Assembly (NCBI RefSeq): GCF_014197435.1
Contig: NZ_JACIFP010000001.1
Span: 2,852,001 to 2,916,000 of the forward strand
DNA from: Gordonia humi
GTDB lineage: Bacteria; Actinomycetota; Actinomycetes; Mycobacteriales; Mycobacteriaceae
Direction of reading: 5' to 3'
Length of the DNA stretch: 64,000 nucleotides
The notes beneath the pieces are model-generated. The model did not search any database, was not told the origin of the DNA, and saw only the letters and a program-made list of their open reading frames with translations. The position numbers were made by a program, and so were the translations under genes. Positions 8,401-15,700 of this stretch are shown one piece after another (position 1 is the stretch's first letter; each line of letters opens with the position of its first letter).

Positions 8401-9598
8401 CGGCGATCGTCACGAGCGCCTTGCCGAGCGCCGAGAACAGCGGCATGAGTGCGGGCATGACCTGCGAGGCCATCGTTGTCAGGGCTGTGAGCAAGCCATA
8501 GATCAGCGGTGAGAGCGACTGCAAGAACGACACGAGTCCGGCGAAGAACGACGGATCGAGCGAGGCGAACACGTGACCGATGGTCGCGGCGATCGTGCCG
8601 AGCGAGGCGCCGATCTGACTCATGAACGGGGCGATGTTGGCACCGAACGCGGCGAAGCTCTTGAACATCGAGTTCAGGCCAGGACCGAGCGCCGACACCA
8701 TGTTCGCGACCCCGCCGAGGGCGGTCTGTAGCTGCGGGGCGACGCTGACGAGGCTCGCGGCGATGCCGTTGAACAGGCCCGACGTCGCCGAGGCGATCTC
8801 TTTCATCTGCGGGGTGATCGAGCCCATGAGCGTCGAGAGCGAGGCGAACCCGGCTTGCATCTCGCTCGCGAACACGGACGAGACCGACGCCTTCAGTTCG
8901 TCGAACGCGGGTTGTGCGGTGGCTGCGGCCTCCTTGATGCCGTCCATGCCGAGGGCGATGGTCCCCGCCATCGCGCCGAAGGCGATGCCGACGCCTGCAC
9001 CCGCGACGGCGAGCCCGCCGAGGGCGCCGCCTGCGATGCCGATCGCCCCGCCGAGGGCGGCGACGGCCGATGCCATGAGGCCGATCTTTCCGGCCGACTT
9101 GGTCAGGCCGCCGACCCCGCCCCCGTCGCCTCCGTTACCGCCGACGTTGTTGTGGTGGGTCGTGATGGTCGAGGTCTGGTTCTGAGCGAGCGCGCGCAGG
9201 CGTGCCTGTACCTCGCGGTAGGCCGCCTCGTCGATGTCGGGGCGGACCGAGACGCGCAGGTCCATTCGCGAGAGCCGAAGCCGGGCGTCGGTCTCGAACG
9301 CGCGCCATGCGGCCTCGTCGACGGTCGGCGTGACGTTGACCTTCAGCGGCCGGGCGGCGAGCTTGGTCTCGGCGTCGGCCTTGAACCCGGTCGCGTCGAC
9401 GCGCAGCTTGACGTCGTGAGCGAGGTTAACCGACTTCAGCCGGTCGCGGGCCTCCTGGCGGAACCGGCCGCCGGTCGGTCGAAGGTCGACCCCGGCGTTG
9501 AGGTTCATCGCTTTGAGGTCTCGCCGAGCCTTGCTGTGGAAGCCTGCGGCGTTCGGGACGAGCGCGACGGAACCGTCGCCGACTCTGAAGGTTGACAT
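5492..9598 (-). CDS. Phage tape-measure protein with peptidase-like and lytic transglycosylase domains
   Basis: A 1368-residue tail tape-measure protein, which sets tail length and is ejected ahead of DNA. Residues 1-135 hold repeated basic, charged segments. About 165-650 is an extremely Ala/Leu/Gly-rich hydrophobic region with repeated LAPLLP-type helices, including likely membrane-inserting segments. Near 750-800 are GGRVPMLPG and PGEYI, common in actinophage tape measures. About 820-940 resembles the M15-like domain of mycobacteriophage tape measures (NRGIDFSG, HQDHVHLRA). About 1050-1155 is an SLT/Rpf-like transglycosylase fold with the catalytic-type Glu in LIQRESGG and ASGLFQIAKGTWDANGG. 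Ser/Thr-rich linkers separate the domains. The frame is intact. No tail-assembly chaperone pair precedes it and the start has no clear Shine-Dalgarno. Confidence 0.93.
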   Translation of the reverse strand: MSTFRVGDGSVALVPNAAGFHSKARRDLKAMNLNAGVDLRPTGGRFRQEARDRLKSVNLAHDVKLRVDATGFKADAETKLAARPLKVNVTPTVDEAAWRAFETDARLRLSRMDLRVSVRPDIDEAAYREVQARLRALAQNQTSTITTHHNNVGGNGGDGGGVGGLTKSAGKIGLMASAVAALGGAIGIAGGALGGLAVAGAGVGIAFGAMAGTIALGMDGIKEAAATAQPAFDELKASVSSVFASEMQAGFASLSTLMGSITPQMKEIASATSGLFNGIAASLVSVAPQLQTALGGVANMVSALGPGLNSMFKSFAAFGANIAPFMSQIGASLGTIAATIGHVFASLDPSFFAGLVSFLQSLSPLIYGLLTALTTMASQVMPALMPLFSALGKALVTIAEPLGALGAAFATALAPVLPVLADLISALANALAPLLPPLSAVLQTVGTALTGLVQGLAPAIGPLGEAFSALITATAPLLPLVGEITGQLLGALAPVLTTIFEAFAPVIAQLVEALQPALEQLIPIIAQIASTIGDYWVSMLNMLAPLLPEIVGAIGELLGALLPLVPPLLEVAEQLFPSLVQIVGALLPVIVQVIGILTQLVGVIMPILIPAIQLLGAIVGAVFSAAATAIQWAVDNVISPALQWFSDRITDAKSIVGGAVDWIVDKWNTAVDFFKGLPGRIGDALSGMWDGLKDGFRSALNWLIEKWNNFGLHWSFTIPVINKTVNFDVDTPDLPMFASGGRVPMLPGAVAGKDSILAGIMPGEYITPTKRVTPQTLPLLEAIRAGWTPSAQFLDSMFNAMPGFADGGGYGLPTGTSIGYGGSGFPDWVNKLAAAHGVQPSTYPGHQESDRNESGYAPNPQHLNRGIDFSGSVEAMQGFAEALMGQAPSNTAIEQIIWQNPSTGQQLGWHGRQKDDGSYFAADYSGHQDHVHLRASGPVGEGIGTSPDTAMDGAQTASSGLGSQFTGKTSGKLTAEYEQGVPTLDEAMKDKTLDKVFVVNMPSSFNFAADTTGSTSSGSTSSGSSTSTSSTTSSAPSTVDTIPLKKNDDGTYSSTDPEWDHLIQRESGGKADIVQQVQDANSGGNEASGLFQIAKGTWDANGGTKYAPTAGQATPEQQAEIAAAIFNDQGGAPWGSGLAGRENDDKLRAGIQRKGAAPAGTPTDPVAVTTTPDSTTTIDTPSTPDTAATTTPESTPADESMLTRWMREQFEAVVGKPTTTAQATTTASLSKDDELALTVGQSFADHTPLGIGSGQFALAKSKAPAVTEIGAGIAKALPAWGQALAGDPAALIANVGGATAAWGAKTATDFAAYLPEAAGGMFESLASAVAGPLIGTVNTGMSQDQLVSTVEDVQNRQLRRSKTGRRRY

Positions 9599-9689
9599 TG
9601 TCTGGGGATGCCTAACTCACGACTCGCGACCCTCCCCGGTCTGCGAGGTCTTTCATTCCCTCGCCGTCGATGAGTCGATCATCCCACGA

Positions 9690-9752
9690 CTGTCAAAACT
9701 CAGACGTTGCTGCGAAACCCGAATCCTGTTGTCTTGCAACGGTTGACGTCAA
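9690..9752 (-). promoter_or_regulatory. Bipartite promoter-like element upstream of the tape-measure gene (copy A)
   Basis: Contains CTGTCAAAACTCAG at 9690-9703 (minus strand CTGAGTTTTGACAG, with a TTGACA box) and the palindrome TTGACGTCAA at 9743-9752, 39 bp apart. The same pair with nearly the same spacing occurs at 11597-11660 before the packaging operon. It sits about 90 bp upstream of the tape-measure start, where a promoter is expected. The roles (activator site plus -35) are inferred. Confidence 0.55.
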
Positions 9753-10047
9753 CACTCGCACGGACCGAGGTCGACTGCGATCGAGGTGACCGGCCGCCGA
9801 GTCGGATGTTCGGCGGGCGCTGTCGACCCCGACGCGAGTGTCCGGCGACGAGCACGGTCGGCGGTAGGTCGGCGTCCTCGCGCTGCTCGCGCCACGAGTC
9901 GAGGTCGACGGGCGTCGTATCCGATCCGACGTCGCGGAACTCGGGCTCGTCGTCGTAGGTCCCGCCGTTGAGGTCGCCGTCCTCCTCGTAACCGGCGACC
10001 TCGACGGCGATGACCTCTCGACCGAACACGTCGAGCGAGACCCTCAC
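9700..10047 (-). CDS. Small actinophage-type hypothetical protein (115 aa)
   Basis: GTG at 10047 overlaps the upstream stop as GTGA, giving 115 residues. The N-terminus VRVSLDVFGREVIAVEVAG resembles a class of small acidic proteins common in mycobacterial and Gordonia phages, of unknown function. The middle is acidic (EEDGDLNGGTYDDEPEF). The last 30 or so residues are read through the repeated promoter-like element and look non-conserved. Last gene of the putative packaging operon. Confidence 0.6.
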   Translation of the reverse strand: MRVSLDVFGREVIAVEVAGYEEDGDLNGGTYDDEPEFRDVGSDTTPVDLDSWREQREDADLPPTVLVAGHSRRGRQRPPNIRLGGRSPRSQSTSVRASVDVNRCKTTGFGFRSNV

Positions 10048-10559
10048 GCGACACCCCCGCGTGCTGCGGTCATCGCGGATCGGATCGCGGCCGTCGACGC
10101 CTGGGCGTCCTGGCGGCGCTGTGCTCGGCGGTGCCGGGCGTCGCGCATCTCGATCTCGTCTAGCTCGCGGGCGATGGTCGTTCGCATGTGTTCCTCTTGC
10201 TGTGCGTAGTCCTCGGGCGTCGGGTCGGGCTCGGTGTAGCTCCACCCGCTCGCGAACTCGACGAGGGTCCACCAACCCGCCGGGTCGTCCGGCCACGGTC
10301 CGTTGACGGTCCCGCCCTTGCCGCGGGGGAGCTGGCGCACGAACCGACTGTCGTCGAGCAGGTCGGCGGGGACCGGCGCGTCGGCGCCGTGGTGGGCCCG
10401 CCATGCCGCGAGGCGAAGGCATCGCACACACTCCCAACCGACCGGGCTTGCGAGGCTGTCGAGTGAGCCGACGCGGGCACACTTGATGTAGGTCGTGCGC
10501 GCGGTGAGCACGTGCCCGCGATGGCACGTCTCGGGGACGGCGAGCTTCTTCTCGGTCAT
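10044..10559 (-). CDS. Zinc-ribbon-like phage protein (171 aa)
   Basis: ATG 10559 (MTEKKLAVPETCHRGH) overlaps the previous stop as ATGA and is preferred over an in-frame extension of 19 residues. The N-terminal C-H-R-G-H followed by C and later CVRC resembles the Cys/His ribbon at the head of phage HNH nucleases (C-x2-GH motif). No HNH catalytic segment is visible, so nuclease activity is not claimed. The C-terminal half is charged and probably helical (DEIEMRDARHRRAQRRQ). Confidence 0.72.
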   Translation of the reverse strand: MTEKKLAVPETCHRGHVLTARTTYIKCARVGSLDSLASPVGWECVRCLRLAAWRAHHGADAPVPADLLDDSRFVRQLPRGKGGTVNGPWPDDPAGWWTLVEFASGWSYTEPDPTPEDYAQQEEHMRTTIARELDEIEMRDARHRRAQRRQDAQASTAAIRSAMTAARGGVA

Positions 10560-10963
10560 CGGCCGTCGTCCTCCCGCCGGGCTTGGTCCCACATCTGGAA
10601 GTCTCGCGAGGTCCACCCTCGGATCGGCTGCCCGTTGGCCTTCAGTAGGCCCCGCTCGTCAAGCCATGCACGGAACTCGACCTCGCGGGTCTCGCTCGCG
10701 AGCCGAGCCCGCCAATGAGCATCGGCGCGCAGGCGATGACCGACGGCCCGCTCGCGCTCGACCTCGTCGCACGACAGGCCGTAGGCCAACGAGCAGTGCT
10801 GCTCGTTGGTCTCGTCGACGTGCAGCGGGACGACGGCGAGCCAGACATCGCGGAACGACGACGGACGGAACTCCTCGGGCACGTCGGCGAACGTCAGCTC
10901 GTGCGGCGCCTTCGCGTCGGCCTCGGGGACCTTCGACGGCCGGGCACCGATCCGGCGCGCCAC
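10556..10963 (-). CDS. Hypothetical element protein (135 aa), packaging operon
   Basis: GTG at 10963 shares one base with the terS-like stop (TAGTG). The product is a charged, mostly helical protein with two Trp-rich stretches (FRDVWLAVV and WTSRDFQMWDQARREDDGR). I do not recognise the family. Tight coupling to the gene before (1 bp) and after (ATGA) puts it in the same translation unit as the putative small terminase. Confidence 0.7.
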   Translation of the reverse strand: MARRIGARPSKVPEADAKAPHELTFADVPEEFRPSSFRDVWLAVVPLHVDETNEQHCSLAYGLSCDEVERERAVGHRLRADAHWRARLASETREVEFRAWLDERGLLKANGQPIRGWTSRDFQMWDQARREDDGR

Positions 10964-11388
10964 TACCGGGCCCGCTTACGCGGCGTGCGTGCTGGACGTC
11001 GGGACGTCGCGACGGGCTCGTCGTCGGTGCCGGTCTTGCTCGGGGCGTACGGGCCCCGCGTGGCGAACGGCTGCACGCCCCCTCGGTTCGGCACGTCGTC
11101 GGCCGCCGCGTCGCCGATCCGGCGATCGAGGACCGTAACGAGCTTCGCTGTCAGCTCGGCCTGAGACCGCGATGCGGCGAGCAGCGGGTTCGCTTTCTCG
11201 GTGCCGTGAGCGGTGAGCAGCACGGCGCCGACGGTCGCGAGCTTGTGTTCGAGGTCGCGTGCGAAGTCGGTCGCGGTCACGAGTCGGTCGATCAGTGCGA
11301 GGTCTGACGGATCGAGGGTGACACCCTCGTCTTGGGCCCAACCGACGTAGTGCTCGCGCAGCTGCTCGCCGGTGACCTCGGCGGTCAC
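10963..11388 (-). CDS. Putative small terminase subunit (P27-like TerS)
   Basis: 141 residues from GTG 11388, which overlaps the previous stop as GTGA. Residues about 25-95 follow the pattern of P27-type small terminases: an alternating helical segment (LDPSDLALIDRLVTA, ARDLEHKLA), then KANPLLAASRSQAELTAKL, which corresponds to the family's 'NP-x2-x-A-R-x4-L' helix before a final Leu-rich helix. The tail is basic and Pro/Arg-rich (PARTPRKRAR), suitable for DNA contact. A small terminase selects the DNA to be packaged, and satellites often carry their own to divert a helper's packaging motor. No large terminase lies nearby. The assignment rests on sequence pattern only. Confidence 0.55.
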   Translation of the reverse strand: MTAEVTGEQLREHYVGWAQDEGVTLDPSDLALIDRLVTATDFARDLEHKLATVGAVLLTAHGTEKANPLLAASRSQAELTAKLVTVLDRRIGDAAADDVPNRGGVQPFATRGPYAPSKTGTDDEPVATSRRPARTPRKRAR

Positions 11389-11546
11389 GCGGTCTCCTCG
11401 GCGTCGGCGACCGTGGCGAGGGTCGCGTGGGCCTGGGCGATGGTCGCCTTGATGCCCGCGACGGTGACGTTCGTCCGGGCGAGGTCGGTCACGGCCTCGG
11501 CGGCGAGGGTCTCGGCGGTGGTCTTGTGCTCGGCTGCGGTTGCCAT
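11385..11546 (-). CDS. Small alanine/threonine-rich element protein (53 aa)
   Basis: ATG 11546 has a good ribosome site (GGGAG, 8 bp upstream). The stop overlaps the terS-like GTG as GTGA. The product is a single predicted amphipathic helix-rich chain (TIAQAHATLATVADAEETA) of unknown function. It is the first gene after promoter-like element B, hence the lead gene of the packaging operon. Confidence 0.65.
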   Translation of the reverse strand: MATAAEHKTTAETLAAEAVTDLARTNVTVAGIKATIAQAHATLATVADAEETA

Positions 11547-11596
11547 GAGGTCTCCCTGTTCGTGGTGGTCCCCGGTGACATCCATAGTTGCATGGG

Positions 11597-11660
11597 CTGT
11601 CAAAACTCAGCGATCGCGAAAACCGTTGTCTACCTGCGTGTTTGCTTGCCTTGACGTCAA
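11597..11660 (-). promoter_or_regulatory. Bipartite promoter-like element upstream of the packaging operon (copy B)
   Basis: CTGTCAAAACTCAG at 11597-11610 and TTGACGTCAA at 11651-11660 are exact copies of the two boxes at 9690-9752, with a 40-bp instead of 39-bp gap. The position is 51 bp upstream of the first packaging gene. Intervening bases are largely unlike copy A, so the boxes look selected and not part of a simple long duplication. Confidence 0.55.
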
Positions 11661-11936
11661 CTCGAACAGGGCCTCGTCGGCCGTCGTCCCCGCCGGTCTC
11701 GGTGTTCGACCCCGCTGGGCGGGCGTCGTCCTGGTCCCTGGTCGCCCCGTTGGTGGGCGAACGGGCCGTCGACGTGTCCTCAGTGGGGTCGACGGCCTGG
11801 CGGCGCTCTGAGAGCCGCCGATCGCACCCGCTGGGCGGCGCCGAGCGGCGCAACGGCGCTGGTCACGTGGGTCACGTGCTGGGCCCGCTGACGGGGCGTC
11901 GTCGGGGTCCTGGGCCCCGCTGGGGGTGCAATACCC

Positions 11937-11955
11937 GCTCTGACCTGGGGTTATG
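11937..11955 (+). repeat. 19-bp direct repeat, copy 1
   Basis: GCTCTGACCTGGGGTTATG here is repeated exactly at 12454-12472. The two copies bracket most of the iteron-containing region, so they may be part of the origin architecture. Copy 1 is followed by the GC palindrome GGCGCC. Confidence 0.8.
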
Positions 11956-12199
11956 GCGCCTTTAAGGGCGGGTCACGCTGAGGTGGACAGTACGGGGCGG
12001 GCTCGGACCTCGCCCGGCGGGGGAGGGGTCCCACCCCCTGCCCTCTGGCTGTGCCGTGCTGCGGCCTGGCTGCGCCGCTGACCTCCTCGACGCCCGGTCC
12101 CCGGCTGATCCTCGTCGCCGACGCTCGGGCGCTCTCAGGGCCTCTCATGCCCTCGTCGACCCCTGGCGCTCGACGCCTCGGGACCACCTCGACGGCCGT

Positions 12200-12507
12200 G
12201 GGTCACGTAGCGCGGGCCTGGGTCACGTGGTGGGTCACGTATTCGGCCCTACGTGACCCATCTCGAAAATGCCCGGTGACCTGCTTATTCTCTACTTCGT
12301 GCAACCCCTTGGGTCACATGGGTCATGTACTTCTAGAAACTCCCCATAGAACTCTCTACCGCTCTGTAGGGCTGCATAGACCCCTATGTCTAAACCGTAG
12401 GGGAATAAAATGGGGGAGACGTGACCCGGTTGACCCATAGCCTGCTGAATATGGCTCTGACCTGGGGTTATGTCTGGGTCACGTGAGGTGACCCAGGTAG
12501 GTGACCC
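12200..12507. repeat. Iteron cluster GGGTCACGT / ACGTGACCC (candidate ori)
   Basis: Boxes GGGTCACGT occur at 12200-12208, 12220-12228, 12232-12240 and 12476-12484. Inverted ACGTGACCC occurs at 12251-12259 and 12419-12427. Close variants lie at 12311-12319, 12320-12328, 12486-12494 and 12499-12507. Two more lie at 11861-11878. Several pairs make the palindrome GGGTCAC(R)TGACCC in separated halves. The boxes flank the A/T-richer segment 12325-12415. This is the usual layout of a satellite replicon (iterons on both sides of an AT-rich unwinding region); binding by the adjacent primase-helicase is inferred. Confidence 0.7.
12454..12472 (+). repeat. 19-bp direct repeat, copy 2
   Basis: Exact copy of 11937-11955, directly upstream of the GGGTCACGTG box at 12476-12485. 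Confidence 0.8.
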
Positions 12508-12717
12508 GAGGCCCTGCATACATGCAGGCGTTGAGCACTAACCCTCACATAGGACCCCTGGGTCGGCGATGTCGTAGTTGAGCGTCAATGCCTGCGCCGG
12601 CATGTGAGGGATGAGCGCCAACCGAGGCATTGCCGGCCGAGGTCCCCTCTATCCGCGAGCCCTCGGCGGGGGGCTGCATCGAGGCGACCCCTACCCGGCG
12701 GGCCTGCATACGACAGC

Positions 12718-12746
12718 GACCCCTACCCATTGCGGGTAGGGGTCGC
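12718..12746 (-). terminator. Perfect 12-bp hairpin downstream of primase-polymerase gene
   Basis: CGACCCCTACCC (12718-12729), loop ATTGC, GGGTAGGGGTCG (12735-12746), 17 bp beyond the gene's stop. A second copy of the left arm lies at 12686-12697. There is no U-tract, so termination may be intrinsic-weak. Alternatively it could be part of the origin. Confidence 0.55.
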
Positions 12747-12762
12747 GTGCGACGGGATCGGC

Positions 12763-15573
12763 CTACGTCTCGTCGGTGAACTTCAGGGTGCGGGCGACCT
12801 TGACCTTCGCCACGCGAGGGTGATCGGCGCGCCACTCGTCGACCTCGTCGGTCGTGACACGCGGGGCTGCGCTGGTCTCCTCGACGAGGTAGGCGCCGCT
12901 GTCACTCGCAGCGGTCAGGCGATGCACGCGGGTGAACTTGTGATCGCCGAGTCCGGGGATACGGCCTCGACCCTTGCCGGGCTCGTCGACCCGAGCGCCG
13001 GGGAACACGGCGAGGATGTCGCGGCGCAACTCGCGAGGGCCTTTGAGGCCGACGCCGACGGCGCCGCCGGGCTCGGTGGCCTCGGCGAGGTCCCACAGGA
13101 AAGCGTGCACGCCGTCGAGGGTGAGGACCGGCGCGTCGATCTCGTCGGGGCCGATCGGTCGGAAGTGCTGCAACGCCCGGCCGACGAACGACGACGTCGA
13201 CCAGGTCTCGGCGGTCTCGGCCTTGATGTCCTCGGGGACCGCGAGGGGGTCGCCGTTGGCGGCGTAATTCGCTCGCACCTCGTCGAGGGCGTCGAGGTAC
13301 ATGTTCAGCACGCCCGACCCCTCGGCCTCGAACAGGTCGCGGAACAGGCCCCGATGGTCGCCGGTCTGTCCGGTCGCCTCGCGGTGGTCGGCGCCCCACG
13401 GGAGCGATACGGCGATCATGCGGCGCCGAATACCGGTGTCCTGCTTGCCGAAGTTCATGTCAGTGTCGTTGGTCAGGAACGTGAGCAGCGGGCGAGGGGC
13501 CTCGCCGGGCGTGCCGTGCTTGCGCTCGGTGTGCATCGTCGCCGACCCGGTGAACTCCTTCAGAAAGTCGGTGTCGATCGCTGCGGCGGTGCCGATCGCC
13601 TCGTCTACGGCGACCAAGCGGGCCCCGGTGATCGAGTCGGCGATGTTCCCTCGGTGCTTGCCGGTCGCGTTGCGCTTGAGGAAATACCCGCCGTCCATCG
13701 TCCTGAAGTACCGGGCGAACAGGGCACGAGGCAAATCGGCGCCGAACGTGCCCTTGCCCGACCCACCGGGGCCGTTCATCACGAGGAACTGATGAGTGAC
13801 CGCCGAGAACGTCGGGACCTGGGCGGCGACCTGGTAGCGCCGGACGAACCGAGCCCGCTCGGCGCCGCTGGCGAGGTCGGGTTCGCCGTCGTCGGCGGCC
13901 GGGCTGAAGGCGTGAGTCATCCACTCGTCGAGGCGCTCGGCGGTCGCGGTCGGGTCGAAGGCGACGGCGAACCGTTCGGTCACGAGGTCGGCGGCGCTGT
14001 AGGGGCGCAGCGTGCGGGTCCTGGTGTCGAGCACGCCGTTCGCGCAGGGCCACTCGTGCTCGGGCAGGTTGTCGAAGTCGGTCGACGACGAGAACAGCAT
14101 GTCGCGGGCCGACTCGATGACCGACCGTGCCAGGCGCAGCGACCCCGGTACGTCGCCGAACTCGCCGTTGCCGACGATGCACTGAAGGCCCTGGTCCTCG
14201 CGTAGCGCGTGCCACATGCCGACGACGCGGGGGTCGTCGGCCGTCGAGAGCTGCCACAGGCGCTCGGCGTCGTCGTACCGGGCCCAGACCTTGCGGTCGT
14301 CGACCCAGCGCAGGCGATCGCGGTAGTACGTCGCGAAGATGGTCGCGAGGTCGCGTTCGCCGTCGGTCGCGCGCTTGTCGATGATGCGGGGGACCGTGAC
14401 CGGCGGGGCGTCGGCGGGCTCGGAGGTCGGCACGGTGACGTTCTCCCGCTTGTGCTCGGCGTCGGCGAGCCACGCCGAGAACACGGCGAGGTCGAGGTTG
14501 GCGTCGTCGGCCGCGTACCCGCCGAGGGTCGACAGGATGGTCCGGCCGGACTCGACGTCGGCGCGCAGCTTAGACACGGCCCCGCATACGGCCCGCTGCC
14601 ATTCGAGGCTCGCGCTGGTCAGGTCGCGCCGGGCCTCGCCGTCGGTCCCGCCGAGGACCTCGGCCCCGAACGCGGTGCGGATGCGGTCGAGGGCGGCGCT
14701 CACGCCGTGGTGTCCCTCGGCCGCGAGTTGGACAACCTGGTGAACGCGGGCCGTCATCGCGTCGTGGGCCCCGACCGACATCTCGTCGGCGAGCTTGTCG
14801 TCGGCCGTCGCGCGGGTCATCGCGCCGGACATCGGCAGGTCGGCGAACGGAACCTCGATCGCACACCAAGCAAGGGCCTCGTCGACGTCGCCGAACTCGA
14901 CGATGTCGGCGCGCGGGTTCGGCGCGGTGCCCTTCAGATAAGCGTCGAGCCACGCCGTCGGCAGGTCGGGCAGGTCGTCGACGTTCGGGGCGTCGCACGG
15001 CTCGCCGTCGAGGTCATACCAGCGGTAGCGGCGATCGCCGACGACGGACGGCGCAACGACGGCGTAGCGGTGTCCGGGCTGGATGATCTCGACGTCGGCG
15101 CCGACCTTGCCGCTGAGTCGCACCCCCGCCGGTACGCGGTAGAAGTGGATCGCCGACCCGGTCTCGATGTCGCGGGACGTCGAGGCGTACGTGAGGGGGA
15201 GCGGTCCCAGCTTGTCGACCTTCGCGCGCATCGTCTTGACGCCGTGCTTGTCGCCGTACTGGTCGACGTCGATACCGACGACCCCGTCGGCCAGGCGCAG
15301 GGCGACGTTGCCGTCGTGATCGTCGAGCGCCGCGAGGGCCTCGTCGAGGTGGGGTCGCGGGTGGTCCCATCCGGTCGTGCCTTTGGGCGGCGGGAACTTG
15401 GCCTCGGCGGGGAGCGGTAGCGGCGTACCGAGCCCGCTGCCTGCGAGTTTCGTTGCTTCGGCTGCGACGTTGCGGGTAGAATCCGGGGCGTGTCGCGACG
15501 TCTTCAGGTGGACGTCATCAACATGCCCGGCCGGACCCCCGCCCCTCGCGGGGGTTCTGTCGTTGTGGCTCAC
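12763..15573 (-). CDS. Bifunctional primase-polymerase / D5-type SF3 helicase (element replication protein)
   Basis: 936 residues from GTG 15573, which overlaps an upstream out-of-frame stop and has the ribosome site AAGGAAAG about 7 bp before it. A start 32 codons earlier lacks one. Residues about 40-230 are an archaeo-eukaryotic primase-polymerase domain with the metal-binding motif VGIDVDQY and later FYRVPAG / HRYAVVAPS. A D5-N-like linker follows, then an SF3 helicase with Walker A GPGGSGKGTFG near residue 600, a Walker B-like VAVDEAI, and LTFLTNDTDMNF plus GIRRRMIAVSLPW. It should prime and unwind at the adjacent iteron region. This is the largest early gene and the last of its operon. 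Confidence 0.93.
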   Translation of the reverse strand: MSHNDRTPARGGGPAGHVDDVHLKTSRHAPDSTRNVAAEATKLAGSGLGTPLPLPAEAKFPPPKGTTGWDHPRPHLDEALAALDDHDGNVALRLADGVVGIDVDQYGDKHGVKTMRAKVDKLGPLPLTYASTSRDIETGSAIHFYRVPAGVRLSGKVGADVEIIQPGHRYAVVAPSVVGDRRYRWYDLDGEPCDAPNVDDLPDLPTAWLDAYLKGTAPNPRADIVEFGDVDEALAWCAIEVPFADLPMSGAMTRATADDKLADEMSVGAHDAMTARVHQVVQLAAEGHHGVSAALDRIRTAFGAEVLGGTDGEARRDLTSASLEWQRAVCGAVSKLRADVESGRTILSTLGGYAADDANLDLAVFSAWLADAEHKRENVTVPTSEPADAPPVTVPRIIDKRATDGERDLATIFATYYRDRLRWVDDRKVWARYDDAERLWQLSTADDPRVVGMWHALREDQGLQCIVGNGEFGDVPGSLRLARSVIESARDMLFSSSTDFDNLPEHEWPCANGVLDTRTRTLRPYSAADLVTERFAVAFDPTATAERLDEWMTHAFSPAADDGEPDLASGAERARFVRRYQVAAQVPTFSAVTHQFLVMNGPGGSGKGTFGADLPRALFARYFRTMDGGYFLKRNATGKHRGNIADSITGARLVAVDEAIGTAAAIDTDFLKEFTGSATMHTERKHGTPGEAPRPLLTFLTNDTDMNFGKQDTGIRRRMIAVSLPWGADHREATGQTGDHRGLFRDLFEAEGSGVLNMYLDALDEVRANYAANGDPLAVPEDIKAETAETWSTSSFVGRALQHFRPIGPDEIDAPVLTLDGVHAFLWDLAEATEPGGAVGVGLKGPRELRRDILAVFPGARVDEPGKGRGRIPGLGDHKFTRVHRLTAASDSGAYLVEETSAAPRVTTDEVDEWRADHPRVAKVKVARTLKFTDET

Positions 15574-15655
15574 GTGTGTCTTTCCTTCAGGTGGTCGAGG
15601 TCGGACCGTCTCCCCGGTCGCCGTGGCTGACCCGGTCCGAACCTCTGGTGTCGAC

Positions 15656-15677
15656 TGTCGCGATGCCACTCGCGACA
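15656..15677. promoter_or_regulatory. Inverted repeat TGTCGCGA-N6-TCGCGACA before the replication gene
   Basis: Perfect 8-bp arms (15656-15663 and 15670-15677) lie in the 127-bp gap between the 80-residue gene and the replication gene. This is the only sizeable gap in an otherwise coupled operon, so it may be an operator or an RNA hairpin that sets replication-protein level. A partial copy, TGTCGCGAC, occurs near 15489. Confidence 0.45.
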
Positions 15678-15700
15678 GGTAGTGCGTCGATCCGGTGCCG

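Larger units (their letters stand above)
11661..12762. other. Non-coding region with candidate replication origin
   Basis: About 1.1 kb with no credible gene on either strand. It contains hairpins at 11765-11796 (GCCGTCGAC / GTCGACGGC) and 11799-11819 (GGCGGC / GCCGCC), a 19-bp direct repeat, clustered GGGTCACGT boxes and a less GC-rich stretch (about 12325-12415, including GGGGAATAAAATGGGGG). The region follows the primase-polymerase gene, the usual place for a satellite origin. Confidence 0.6.

Noticed and set aside
9587..9596. Second attachment core at the tape-measure start (GAAGGTTGAC also near attL)
   Set aside because: Only 10 bp match, no mirror arms, and the true core and arms are already accounted for at both ends.
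11588..12440. Plus-strand frames of 125 and 129 codons in the origin-like region
   Set aside because: Oriented against all element genes, no ribosome site, composition follows the iterons and hairpins.
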